Source: Saprospiraceae bacterium
Lineage (GTDB): Bacteria > Bacteroidota > Bacteroidia > Chitinophagales > Saprospiraceae
Reading direction: 5' to 3'
Assembly: GCA_016711125.1 (NCBI GenBank)
Contig: JADJTQ010000001.1
Location: forward strand, 1,116,001 to 1,180,000
Length of the DNA: 64,000 nucleotides
The position numbers and the translations under genes are program-made. Of the stretch, positions 28,980 to 37,549 are shown piece after piece (the first letter of the stretch is position 1; every line of letters starts with the position of its first letter). The notes below the pieces were generated by a model. The model ran no database searches. It was not told the origin of the DNA and saw only the letters and a list, made by a program, of their open reading frames with translations.

Positions 28980-30150
28980 GTGAATAACCCGAAGCCACAT
29001 CTTTCCTATTTATCACGTTGGATTTTAGTCTTATTTTCCCTTTCTACTCTTTTCATCGATCTTCAGGACCAGGACTCATTAGACATCAGATATCTGTCTC
29101 CATCAACCATCCCTTTTGATTGGGAGCTGGATATAGCAGATACCGTTGAAATTCTGGACACCGTGACTGGAGATGTGGTCTATCAAGTGATCTCAAAAAA
29201 AGGGTACCCACTTTATTTCTATCAGGAAGTTGCCGATAATGTTTGTTTTGACAATAAGTGTCGTCCGATTGACCTTAAGATCTATTGGAATATTACCGGG
29301 AGATATTTCGGCTTCATGCTCGAGGATGGCGAATTTCTAAGCAGACGTGATCACGAGGCATTCGACTCCACGGATTACAACCGATTGCACACTTTACTGG
29401 CAGACCCTCTGTTACCATTTTTCAATCTTTCATTTGAAGAGCTAGTTGATCAGAAGGATGTCAACAGTGATCAGGTGGATGGTGTAACCGGTGCGACATC
29501 AAAACAACTTTCAGATTATGTGGTAGAGGGTGCTGCCTATACTACCTATGTGCTTTGGACGGGACTTTATGGATCTGCCCGGACTGTGGTCAGACATACG
29601 ACAGAAAGTCACCTCGATAACAAGCTGCTGTCGAAAATCCTGGAAAGCTCCTCAAGTATGGATCATATTTGGGCATTAGGGAAAATCAACGGCTCTGAAA
29701 AATTAGATTCGTCCATTGAGAAAAGGCTCCTTAAGTTGATAGAGGGCGATGATTTCTTTGTCTGCCACGGCCATTCAGGCAATTAGCCCAATTCATCTCC
29801 ACTCAGTTACCTTGCAGGAAGGTTTGTTCTCAAGCTATCAAAGGAGCAAAAGCAATCTGAGAAAGCCAATCATGGAAAAACTTTATGGTGCCTCTCGCCT
29901 CAGCCAGGGACTCTTGCTAAAATCACATGCGCTCCTCTCAGATTTAAATGGTAATGAACTAGGACAGTGGCTCAAACTATATAACCTGCATTCAATTTCG
30001 GATCCAACTACCTGCCGGGCAGTAGTGAGAATACTGAACAGTGACAATTATTTCATTGCCAACAAGGCTTATAGTTTCCTGATTGGAATCAAAAATATAG
30101 ATCAGCAAACAGACAGGGCATTGCGTGATTTTGAGAATAAGAAAAGGTAA
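28980..30150 (+). CDS. FMN-binding-like exported protein, frameshifted
   Basis: About 390 residues starting with GTG (28980) or TTG (28974), just after the FAD oxidoreductase stop. An N-terminal hydrophobic signal is followed by an unassigned domain. VDGVTGATSKQL (about residue 165) matches the FMN-binding domain motif D-x-x-(S/T)-G-A-T, where ApbE-type enzymes attach FMN to Thr. The frame shifts at about 29757 (GATTTCTTTG): EGDDFF should join SATAIQAISP, and reading continues to 30150 with helical, HEAT-like sequence. Pairing with the FAD protein suggests periplasmic electron transfer; this is inference. Confidence 0.6.
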
Positions 30151-30285
30151 ACCGCAATTATAGCTTATAGTCGGTTTTGCTGCTATGGTGAAAACAAATT
30201 TGCCAAGAACTTCCCATCGATTTATTGCAAGGTTGACCTTCTGCCCCTTAAACCGGAAATATGTTGCGCCATGTAAAGACCATGG

Positions 30286-30319
30286 ACCTTGGGATATATA
30301 AAAGTATAAATACCAAGGT
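30286..30319 (+). terminator. terminator-like hairpin just upstream of the intron
   Basis: ACCTTGG (30286-30292) pairs with CCAAGGT (30313-30319); the 20-nt loop can pair further (TATA/TATA). A T-rich stretch (TTTATTT) follows. It lies 136 nt past the FMN-binding-like gene and 13 nt before the probable 5' end of the group II intron. Confidence 0.45.
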
Positions 30320-30876
30320 TTATTTCCCACGGGTGAAAAACTCGAACGGAAAGGCCTAGTCAGCCACCGGAAGCGAGTCTTGCGTAGTCAGTAGAGATGC
30401 TGGCACGAAGCGTAGACAGCGATTGACAAAGGTGCGGGAGTTAGCCTCGAAATGGGTTTGTAAATGCTGATGCCTTGATTGTCATATTGGTTGGGGCAAC
30501 ATCAAGACGTCGTTAAAGACAAGACGTTGAGAATCGGCCGGGGTTGAGAAACGGATCAAAGTCAAGAAGGGAACCATGATAACATGGGAGAGCCTCCCGC
30601 CTCCAGCCGAAACAGGGTCCAGGGCTGACCCTAAACAAAAAGTCCGAGCGATATAGGGTAAGTACTACCACCCTATAAAGCGAGAAGAATAAGGTAGTAC
30701 CGGATTGGTACCTAGATCGAGGGAAACCGAAGAAAAAGGGATGGGCGAAGGCAGTCTTAGTATCCTCATAGTACTGTTGGAAAGGTGGGAAATTTGCTCC
30801 AAGAAAGCCACTGATTAAGGAAGGGGGATACCTGATTACGGAGCTGCATTTTAGAAACATCTAATGTACCAGAGAC

Positions 30877-32166
30877 ATGGAAAGGATGTCCACAGTAGAG
30901 ATGCAGATAGCGGAAAGATCTAGGAGATATCCGGGAGAACCGCTGACGAATCTACACAGTTTCATTACCGTTGATTTCCTGGAGAGCTTCCTGGAGCTCA
31001 ATAAGCAGGGTGCAAGTGGAGTGGATGGGGAGAGTTGGAGTACCTACAATGAACAGCGAAGAGAACGGATCTCAACGCTGCATGCCAGCTTTAAATCCGG
31101 TAATTATCGAGCGCCAGAAATACTGCGAGCATATATACCGAAGGGAGATGGTAAGCAAAGGCCATTAGGCATACCGACGGTAGGAGACAAGGTACTGCAA
31201 AGGGCAGTGACCAGGTACTAACGCCGGTATATGATCAGCTGTTCTATGAAGATTCGTACGGATACCAGAAGGGAAAATCAGCCCACCAGGCATTGCAAAA
31301 ACTGTTTGAAGAAGTAAGTTTTAAAGGGAAGCGATATATAATAGACGCGGATATGCAGAACTACTTTGGGAGCATAAATCATCAATGTCTGAGGGAGCTG
31401 CTAGATCAACGGATAAAAGATGGAGTGATACGGAAGCAAATCAATAAATGGCTGAAAGCGGGGATATTTGAAAACGGAGAGGTGACTTGCCCCAAGGAGG
31501 GAACTCCTCAAGGAGGTATAATATCACCGTTGCTCAGCAATATATATTTGCACTACGTTTTAGACGAATGGTTCACTGAGCAAATACAACCGCTTCTGCA
31601 AGGAAGCAGTAGTCTGCTTCGTTTTGCGGATGCTTTTCTGTTATGTTTTACAAACAGAGCGGATGCAGAACGAGTGCTGGAAGTGCTACCCAAGCGATTA
31701 AGTAAATATGGACTGACCCTGCATCCGGAGAACATGCTTGCTTGATTTAACGAATCATGACAATGGTGAAAAGGGTGTATTTGACTTTTTAGGATTTACC
31801 CATTACATGGGCAAAAGTCGAAAAGGGAAGCCGATACTGAAGCGCAAAACCAGTAGCAAAAAGCTCAGAATGTCCATTAAAAAGATATACGATTGGATCA
31901 AGATAAATCGACATCAACCAGTCAAGTATCTCATTATTGACTTGAACACAAAATTAAGGGGTTACTATCAATATTATGGCATAACATTCAACAGTCGCAG
32001 CCTCGAAATCTACTTTGTACAAGTAGAGCGGATGCTCTACAAGTGGATAAATCGAAGAGGTGGAAAGCGCAAGCTAGATTGGAGCCGTTATTCCAAATTG
32101 ATTAGGGAGTGGCAACCCTTACTTCGTCCGAAAATTTATCACAGCTTTCTTTTAGCGAAACCGTAA
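30877..32166 (+). pseudogene. group II intron reverse transcriptase/maturase, inactivated
   Basis: About 430 codons in three frames: 30877-31221 (NKQGASGVDG, then YIPKGDGKQRPLGIPTVGDK), 31240-31745 (YGYQKGKSAHQAL, YIIDADMQNYFGSINH, EGTPQGGIISPLLSNIYL) and 31738-32166 (FDFLGFTHYMGK, then the GIIM maturase domain KLRGYYQYYGI). No HNH endonuclease follows. Breaks lie near 31215 and 31733, each one base. The catalytic YADD box reads RFADAFLL: the second Asp is Ala, which should abolish reverse transcription even if the frame were restored. Length fits endonuclease-lacking bacterial classes. Confidence 0.88.
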
Positions 32167-32171
32167 TTAGA

Positions 32172-32241
32172 GGAACCGTATGCGGAAAATCCGCTCGTAC
32201 GGATCTGTGAGGGAGCGGGGAGGTAACGATCCGCTCTACTC
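32172..32241 (+). ncRNA. group II intron domains V and VI
   Basis: Domain V: GGAACCGTATGCGG (from 32172), a GAAAAT-type loop and CCGCTCGTACGGATC (to about 32205) form the typical 34-nt hairpin with bulge. Domain VI follows: GAGGGAGCGG pairs with CCGCTCTACTC around GGAGGTAACGAT, which contains the presumed branch-point A. These are the intron's catalytic core and fix its orientation. Confidence 0.85.
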
Positions 32242-32245
32242 GGAC

Positions 32246-32638
32246 ATTAGACTTTCTATTCCAAGCCCAAATTGCTGCAAATACGGGCACATCATCGATT
32301 TTTTTATGCTCACCATGATGGTGACCATGTTTGCGCCCTCAAAAAACTCTGGAGCACCCGTCTTTATTGCACTTTGGGCTTTCATCACAAAACCCTAATT
32401 CATAATACCGGTTAAACCAACCGATCAGTTGGTGGCGAGCTTTGGTGTTTAACTTTGAGTGTGGATCACCCTTTTTTAATAATTCTTTCTCCTAATGTCA
32501 ATAGGTTATAACTAGTATATCCTAAACTCACAAAGGTTCTAACTCACCTGAATACTCGTCTTGATAAATTGTTAGACTGAATTTTCTCTCAAATCGTTAA
32601 TAATGACCTTCCATACTCATATCCTATTGAATGATCCA
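32246..32638. other. noncoding stretch after the intron
   Basis: Right-hand exon side. A minus-strand segment near 32250-32400 is open (FAAIWAWNRKS region) but resembles nothing I recognise and has no start signal; I see no RNA or repeat. Confidence 0.4.
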
Positions 32639-32667
32639 GGTCTGAACACATCACCTAAATTTGTGTT
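32639..32667 (+). promoter_or_regulatory. 29-bp promoter-like element, copy 2
   Basis: GGTCTGAACAC-ATCACC-TAAATTTGTGTT, differing from the copy at 27514 at four positions. The -7-like TAAATTTG is at 32656-32663, 45 nt before the SRPBCC gene start. Conservation extends upstream of the box, so an activator site or an unusual -33 region is possible. Confidence 0.6.
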
Positions 32668-32707
32668 TAAAGAGTGAAAATCTTCATGTGGTTAGCTTAG
32701 AGATGAA

Positions 32708-33187
32708 ATGAAAATTTTAAATCAACACGGCCGTATCATTAGCCAACCTCCACCAGTTTTGGTTAAATTAATTTCAACCCTGGCTACGAAAAACGATCTG
32801 GTTTGGCCGAAAGAATATTGGCCGGCGATGAAATTCGGTGATGGGCTGAAACTTGGAGCGGTAGGTGGCCATGGCCCTATTAGATATGAAGTGACTCGGA
32901 TTGATCCGACAGGCTTGATAGCATTTGAATTTCGAAAACCGATAGGATTTTGTGGTCAGCATAAATTTGAAATAATTAAGCTAAGTGACGACAGAACTAA
33001 ACTAGAACACACCATCGATATGAGGACTGAAGGAATGGCCACCTTAGCCTGGGTCTTTGTCATTCGCTGGCTTCATGATGCTTTGATCGAAGATGCTTTT
33101 AACAAAATTGAAAATCATTTTTCCGGCACAGTTAAAAAGACGGACTGGAATATTTGGGTTAGAACTTTGCGATGGATTTTGAAATAG
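32708..33187 (+). CDS. SRPBCC (START-like) family protein
   Basis: 159 residues without signal peptide. The sequence LVWPKEYWPAMKFGDGLKLG, then GGHGPIRYEVTRIDPTGLIA and the helix-rich end (RWLHDALIEDAFNKIENHF) fits the SRPBCC/polyketide-cyclase-like hydrophobic-cavity fold. Ligand is unknown. The start ATG at 32708 is preferred over 32703, which is out of frame. Monocistronic with its own upstream element. Confidence 0.65.
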   Translation: MKILNQHGRIISQPPPVLVKLISTLATKNDLVWPKEYWPAMKFGDGLKLGAVGGHGPIRYEVTRIDPTGLIAFEFRKPIGFCGQHKFEIIKLSDDRTKLEHTIDMRTEGMATLAWVFVIRWLHDALIEDAFNKIENHFSGTVKKTDWNIWVRTLRWILK

Positions 33188-33237
33188 GGGAGTCAGATTT
33201 CTGATTTTTCGGATGTTTTTGGTAGGAGTGGGCAAAA

Positions 33238-33279
33238 GACTGCCGACTGCCGACTGAAGACTGAGGACCGAAGACTATC
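33238..33279. repeat. degenerate 7-bp tandem repeat (GACTGNN)
   Basis: Six adjacent heptads: GACTGCC, GACTGCC, GACTGAA, GACTGAG, GACCGAA, GACTATC. The array lies between convergent genes and its last unit covers the final codon and stop of the minus-strand GNAT gene. Confidence 0.8.
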
Positions 33280-34126
33280 CTAGTTCGGGACCAGCAACTG
33301 CATATTGTTTTGACTCATCACCAAGTACAATATTTGACCCCAATTGCATTCTTAAGAAAGTACGTTGCTGAGTAAAACCACATCCTTGCAATTTCATGTT
33401 CCAGTCCTGTCGATCTGAAAAAGAATCGAGATAGAAGTCCTGATCAGGATATCGTTTTAATACCTGGGTTAACAACAAATTCGCATCAACAAGATTATTA
33501 GCGACTAAGGGACCTATTTGCCAGGCATGAGTGCCAGTGCGACCTAATACATATGCTGGATTAGTTTTAGTAGGAATTACATAGCAATGGTTGGGATAGT
33601 ACAACATGAGCCAATTTAGGATGGCTGACCGGTCACCGCCAAAAACAGTCTTATCAAATTCGATTAATTGTTGTGGATTGTTAAGCAAGACTGCTGGGCT
33701 TACCTGGTCCTGGAGATCATAGGATCGTGGGCGCGATGTTTTCCAACGGAACAATTGTTGTGTAGTATAAAAGCCGAAATTTTCATAAACTTTAGCTCCC
33801 TCTACGGTTGCATCTAACCTTAAAGTCCGGCCTTTATAAATACCCAGGATCTTTTCCATTAGGATAGTGGCGATGCCCTGCCTACGATATTCAGGATGTA
33901 CCAACACCATAGCGACCCAAATAAAGGATCCATATTCCAGCGCACAAATACTGCCAATTATGATGTCTTTGACGGTAGCAACCAGATGAGTGCCACGGGT
34001 GTTCAAAAGCATTTGCCAATCTTGGGGCGTTTGATTCCAATTTGCGCTTTCTACTAAAAACATGGCTCCGGCAATATCTTGAGATGTTATCGCTCGAATG
34101 TGCAGGCCATTTATTTTACCAGCCAT
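33275..34126 (-). CDS. GNAT acetyltransferase with second C-terminal domain
   Basis: 283 residues. The N-terminal GNAT domain has the acetyl-CoA motif VHPEYRRQGIATILMEKIL (Q/RxxGxG/A, about residue 78-96). The C-terminal half (about 140-280) resembles the Acetyltransf_18/YitH-like second domain. It would transfer an acetyl group to a small amine; substrate is unknown. Its start overlaps the DHDPS-like gene's end by 16 nt, so translation is probably coupled. Confidence 0.8.
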   Translation of the reverse strand: MAGKINGLHIRAITSQDIAGAMFLVESANWNQTPQDWQMLLNTRGTHLVATVKDIIIGSICALEYGSFIWVAMVLVHPEYRRQGIATILMEKILGIYKGRTLRLDATVEGAKVYENFGFYTTQQLFRWKTSRPRSYDLQDQVSPAVLLNNPQQLIEFDKTVFGGDRSAILNWLMLYYPNHCYVIPTKTNPAYVLGRTGTHAWQIGPLVANNLVDANLLLTQVLKRYPDQDFYLDSFSDRQDWNMKLQGCGFTQQRTFLRMQLGSNIVLGDESKQYAVAGPELG

Positions 34127-35172
34127 TTTTTTAAATGCTTCTTGACAAATTTGTCATCGTGAAGTTGGGGATATGCCTCGTAGACTCTGGTGATTTCATC
34201 AGCCTGTCCAGCCGAAAGCGCTTCTTCTGGGTCGAGACACCAGGTTCCTTTGAAGATGCCTTGTCGTCTCAATACTTCGTGCAGGCCGGCAATGCAACCT
34301 TTAAACTGATTTTGTGCATCAAAAAAAGCGGCATTGCTATCGGTGATTTGTTGAGCGAGGGTCAATATCTCCAGATCTAGAGGCACTTTTTTTTCTTTGA
34401 TTTTTTTAGCCAATCGAAGCAGTTCCACGGCTTTTTGAGTCCACACCGACCAATGGCCTAGGAGGCCACCGACGATTTCTTTTTTTACTGGACCATTGAT
34501 GGTATTTATTTCGTAGGTCGTGATTAAGTCAAGAAAGATATTATCATCGTTGCCCGTATACAGAGCAATCGTTTCATTACGTGACGAGTTGCAGACCGCT
34601 TGGACTACATCGAAAGTTTGATACCGGTTAAAAGGTGCAATTTTAATGGCATGTACATTTTCTATTTCTGAGAATTTTTCCCAAAAATTTCTTGAAAGTA
34701 TTTTTCCACCGACTGCCGGCTGTAAATAGAAGCCAAAAACAGGCATAACCTGACTTATTTCCTGAGCCCTTAGAATTAATTCTTTTTCCGATAGATCCTG
34801 TAACCCATTGTTACTCAGTAGTGCGAGGTCGTATCCTAATTGAGAGGCCAGCTCAGCTTCTTTTAAGGCTTGTTTGGTTTTACCACATACTCCTGCTATC
34901 TGGATAATATTTGTTTTACCACTCGCTTTAACCTCTTCAGCCGCCAGGGTAAGTACTCTTTTTAGTAATTCGATTTTTGGGTCTCTGATCGCAAATTGAG
35001 TCGTATGTACTCCCACGGCCAGCCCTCCTGCACCAGCATCGAGGTAATACCGGGTAAGGGCTCGTTGCCTTTTTTCATCTATTTTGCGATTTTCCTTTAA
35101 AGCGAGTGGATGGGCCGGGATTACCGTGCCTCGCATTAGTTTTCTTTTAATTTTATTTTCCAGCTTGTTCAT
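34111..35172 (-). CDS. dihydrodipicolinate synthase family protein (DapA-like aldolase)
   Basis: 353 residues, a TIM-barrel class I aldolase. GTVIPAHPLAL opens the barrel, AVGVHTTQF carries the Thr pair that handles the keto-acid carboxylate, FYLQPAVGG holds the YxxP-like position, and AIKIAPFNRYQT contains the Schiff-base Lys (about residue 182). It is longer than true DapA (about 290) by a C-terminal extension, typical of DapA paralogues acting on sugar acids. It lies in a minus-strand set with an epimerase and GNAT, which suggests catabolism of an unknown compound. Confidence 0.8.
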   Translation of the reverse strand: MNKLENKIKRKLMRGTVIPAHPLALKENRKIDEKRQRALTRYYLDAGAGGLAVGVHTTQFAIRDPKIELLKRVLTLAAEEVKASGKTNIIQIAGVCGKTKQALKEAELASQLGYDLALLSNNGLQDLSEKELILRAQEISQVMPVFGFYLQPAVGGKILSRNFWEKFSEIENVHAIKIAPFNRYQTFDVVQAVCNSSRNETIALYTGNDDNIFLDLITTYEINTINGPVKKEIVGGLLGHWSVWTQKAVELLRLAKKIKEKKVPLDLEILTLAQQITDSNAAFFDAQNQFKGCIAGLHEVLRRQGIFKGTWCLDPEEALSAGQADEITRVYEAYPQLHDDKFVKKHLKKWLVK

Positions 35173-35232
35173 TTTTAGTTTAATTAAAGATTGATAATTT
35201 CACTGCTCCGGAGAGATTCGGGAATCCATTAC

Positions 35233-36258
35233 TCAAAATTTACCATCCCTGGTCTCAAAGTGAGTGGGCTTATCCAATAGTTTACCTCCTTTGATTATCC
35301 AGTTTGCCGTCCATTCACACATCTGATCGATGGATATTTGAGGATCGCCAAATAGTTTAAATGATTTGGATGCGTCATTTAGCAGAGCTGTCGGTTGCGG
35401 TCTACCAGTAAATGTTGGATTTTTTTTCAGAAAAAAACCAATCTTTTCTGCAAGGCTTTGCACTGGTAGTACAGAGGGTCCGGTCACATTGAGATGATTG
35501 GCCGGGCTGGTGCAATGAAGTAGTGATCGAATCGCAAATTCGTTTGCATCTCCCTGCCAGATCACATTCACATGCCCCATGCTCAGATCTACTGGTGTTC
35601 CATGCCAAATCTTCTGCCCGATATCATTGAGAACTCCGTATTGAAGATCAAGTGCATAGTTGAGTCGAAATACTAAAACCGGTGTATGGTGAGTCAGGGA
35701 AAAGTATTCGAAAATACGTTCTCTCCCCAGACATGATTGAGCATACTCGCCAATGGGGCCGGTTGGAGTTTCTTCTGTTGCTCCGCTAGAGTTCGTGGGC
35801 ATGAGTGGGTAGACGTTTCCTGTCGAGAATGCAACCAAATTTGATGTAGGATATTTCTCACAAATTAACCCCGGTAAAAGTGCATTCATCGCCCAGGTAA
35901 AGGGCTGATTACCACTGGTGCCAAATTTTTGACCTGCCAGGAAAATTACATTGTCAGCTTTTGGCAATTCGGCAACGAATCTTCGATCCAAAAGGTCACC
36001 TGCATAAGTTTCAATGCCATGGTTGTCCAGATAAGAGCGGTTTTCGGGATTGGAAAAACGTGAAGCGGCAAAAACCTTTCCGGGATGCCGGGCCACGGTC
36101 ATTGCTTTTTTTAAGAGAACTGTTAAACTAGGGCCCATTTTTCCCGCAGCACCTAGAATAATGGTATCTCCTTTTAATTTTTCAATGTCACTCAGCAATC
36201 GCCCGGAAGGGGTGGTGAGGATGGTTTCTAGTTCTTTTTCGTTCCGGATTAGGACCAT
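35233..36258 (-). CDS. NAD-dependent epimerase/dehydratase family protein
   Basis: 341-residue extended SDR. GDTIILGAAGKMGPSL (about 29-44) is the GxxGxxG nucleotide loop and NVIFLAGQKFG follows. The active-site Tyr is likely in IGEYAQSCLGRE, but the Lys of YxxxK is absent (Cys/Leu there), so catalysis may differ from classical epimerases. The end lies 60 nt before the DHDPS-like start, so the two are probably cotranscribed. Confidence 0.75.
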   Translation of the reverse strand: MVLIRNEKELETILTTPSGRLLSDIEKLKGDTIILGAAGKMGPSLTVLLKKAMTVARHPGKVFAASRFSNPENRSYLDNHGIETYAGDLLDRRFVAELPKADNVIFLAGQKFGTSGNQPFTWAMNALLPGLICEKYPTSNLVAFSTGNVYPLMPTNSSGATEETPTGPIGEYAQSCLGRERIFEYFSLTHHTPVLVFRLNYALDLQYGVLNDIGQKIWHGTPVDLSMGHVNVIWQGDANEFAIRSLLHCTSPANHLNVTGPSVLPVQSLAEKIGFFLKKNPTFTGRPQPTALLNDASKSFKLFGDPQISIDQMCEWTANWIIKGGKLLDKPTHFETRDGKF

Positions 36259-36308
36259 AGATTCGGTTTTTAAAAAAAAGTGGCACTGATAATTCCAATG
36301 TGTGGCAA

Positions 36309-37499
36309 TTAAAAAATTAATCGTCTTAAGTGAAAAAAGGCCAATATAACGAGTAATAAAAATCCAGCCACCGGTATAATACTTCGACTAAGGGTATAGA
36401 TCTTATCTTTCATAACGTCTTTACGATGGGCAAGTAATAACAAAAAGAATGCTGCCGCCGGAGCCACTATGATGGTGATTGCCTGAGCAAAAATAATGAG
36501 TTGCAAAGGAAGTCGACCAAATGCTATAGCAATGGTACTGCCCAGAAGTATAACCAATACGACCATTGCTTTTACCCTCGGATTTTGCATGTCGTGTCCG
36601 AAGCCAAAGGCATCACCCAAGATAGTGCCACCGATTGTTGCGTTGCCTAGCAATGAAGTAAAGGATGCAGCAAATAGTCCGATCATAAAGAGTAGCTTGG
36701 TTGTCTCGCCAAAAAGTGGTTCCAAGGCAAGACCTAAATCCGACGCATGATTGACCTCAATATTTTGATGATGCAGTATCGATGCAGCACACATCATGAC
36801 CATTGCTGATAGAAACCCGAGGATCAAAATTCCGCGCAGACTTTCACGACCTGAGGTCTTAATGTCATTTTCAGACCATCCTTTAGCTTGAACCAGATAG
36901 CTCTGATAAAAGGCACCCACAATAGAAAAGCTGGATGCTACCAGAGCAACGACCAGGAGGTCAGAGCCGGCCGGCATTTCAAATTTTAATCCCGAAATAA
37001 TCCCATTGAAATCCGGTTTGCTCAAAATTAAAGTGATCAAAAAGCAAAATAACATCAATACAACCAACACACTCATTACGATTTCCAGTACTTTGTAAAA
37101 TGACCTGACATAAATAAGTACTATGGCAATGATGGAAATTATGACAAGCCAGAATGCATTGGAGATGCCAAACATTTCATAGAAGGCAACTCCTGCACCG
37201 ATCGAATTTCCGGCTTGAAATGAAGATCCAATAAAGAATATACCGATCCCCAGAAAAAAAGCCGTCCATCTACCATAAATGCGGCCAATCATTTGCATCA
37301 GTGATTCTTTGGTAAGACAGCCAATAGTGCCGGAAAGACGGGTAAAACTGATCATGAAAAAGATGGATAGTAGTATAACCCAAAGTAGCAAGTAACCATA
37401 GGAGGCACCTAGTTTGGTATTTACAGTAAGACTACCGGGTCCAAAAACAAGGGCGGCAGTAATGAGTCCGGGGCCGATTTTAGCAAAGAATTTCTGCAA
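36309..37499 (-). CDS. Nramp-related metal transporter
   Basis: 396 residues, about 11 transmembrane segments. The N-terminus KIGPGLITAALVFGPGSLTV matches the first helix of Nramp proteins, but the metal-binding DPGN is replaced by GPGS. The sixth-helix region (TSLLGNATIGGTILGDAFG) also lacks the canonical MPH. The protein therefore belongs to an Nramp-related branch whose substrate cannot be assumed to be Mn2+ or Fe2+. It precedes the epimerase/DHDPS/GNAT set by 50 nt. Confidence 0.78.
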   Translation of the reverse strand: MQKFFAKIGPGLITAALVFGPGSLTVNTKLGASYGYLLLWVILLSIFFMISFTRLSGTIGCLTKESLMQMIGRIYGRWTAFFLGIGIFFIGSSFQAGNSIGAGVAFYEMFGISNAFWLVIISIIAIVLIYVRSFYKVLEIVMSVLVVLMLFCFLITLILSKPDFNGIISGLKFEMPAGSDLLVVALVASSFSIVGAFYQSYLVQAKGWSENDIKTSGRESLRGILILGFLSAMVMMCAASILHHQNIEVNHASDLGLALEPLFGETTKLLFMIGLFAASFTSLLGNATIGGTILGDAFGFGHDMQNPRVKAMVVLVILLGSTIAIAFGRLPLQLIIFAQAITIIVAPAAAFFLLLLAHRKDVMKDKIYTLSRSIIPVAGFLLLVILAFFHLRRLIF

Positions 37500-37549
37500 T
37501 GTTCCGAGTTGAGATTGTAATTAAGTGATCAAGGTTTGTGAAAATCGAT

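Larger units (their letters stand above)
30333..32245 (+). mobile_element. group II intron, about 1.9 kb, degenerate
   Basis: A structured, coding-poor 5' half (about 540 nt) precedes a reverse transcriptase-maturase frame, and domain V and VI follow it, which is the standard order. I propose the 5' end at GTGAAAA (30333) and the 3' end at CTACTCGGAC (32245); both are estimates, the 3' end being better supported by domain VI. The element sits between genes, on the same strand as the upstream operon. The maturase is broken (next entry), so mobility now would need help in trans. Confidence 0.85.

Noticed and set aside
29992..30330. 112-codon minus-strand frame beside the intron
   Set aside because: It overlaps the end of the FMN-like gene, has no family resemblance and lacks a plausible start context.
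32180..32398. 72-codon frame after the intron maturase
   Set aside because: It begins inside intron domain V and shows no protein family resemblance.
27514..32667. Composite transposon bounded by the two 29-bp copies
   Set aside because: No transposase, no terminal inverted repeats or target duplications seen; placement before start codons fits promoters better.
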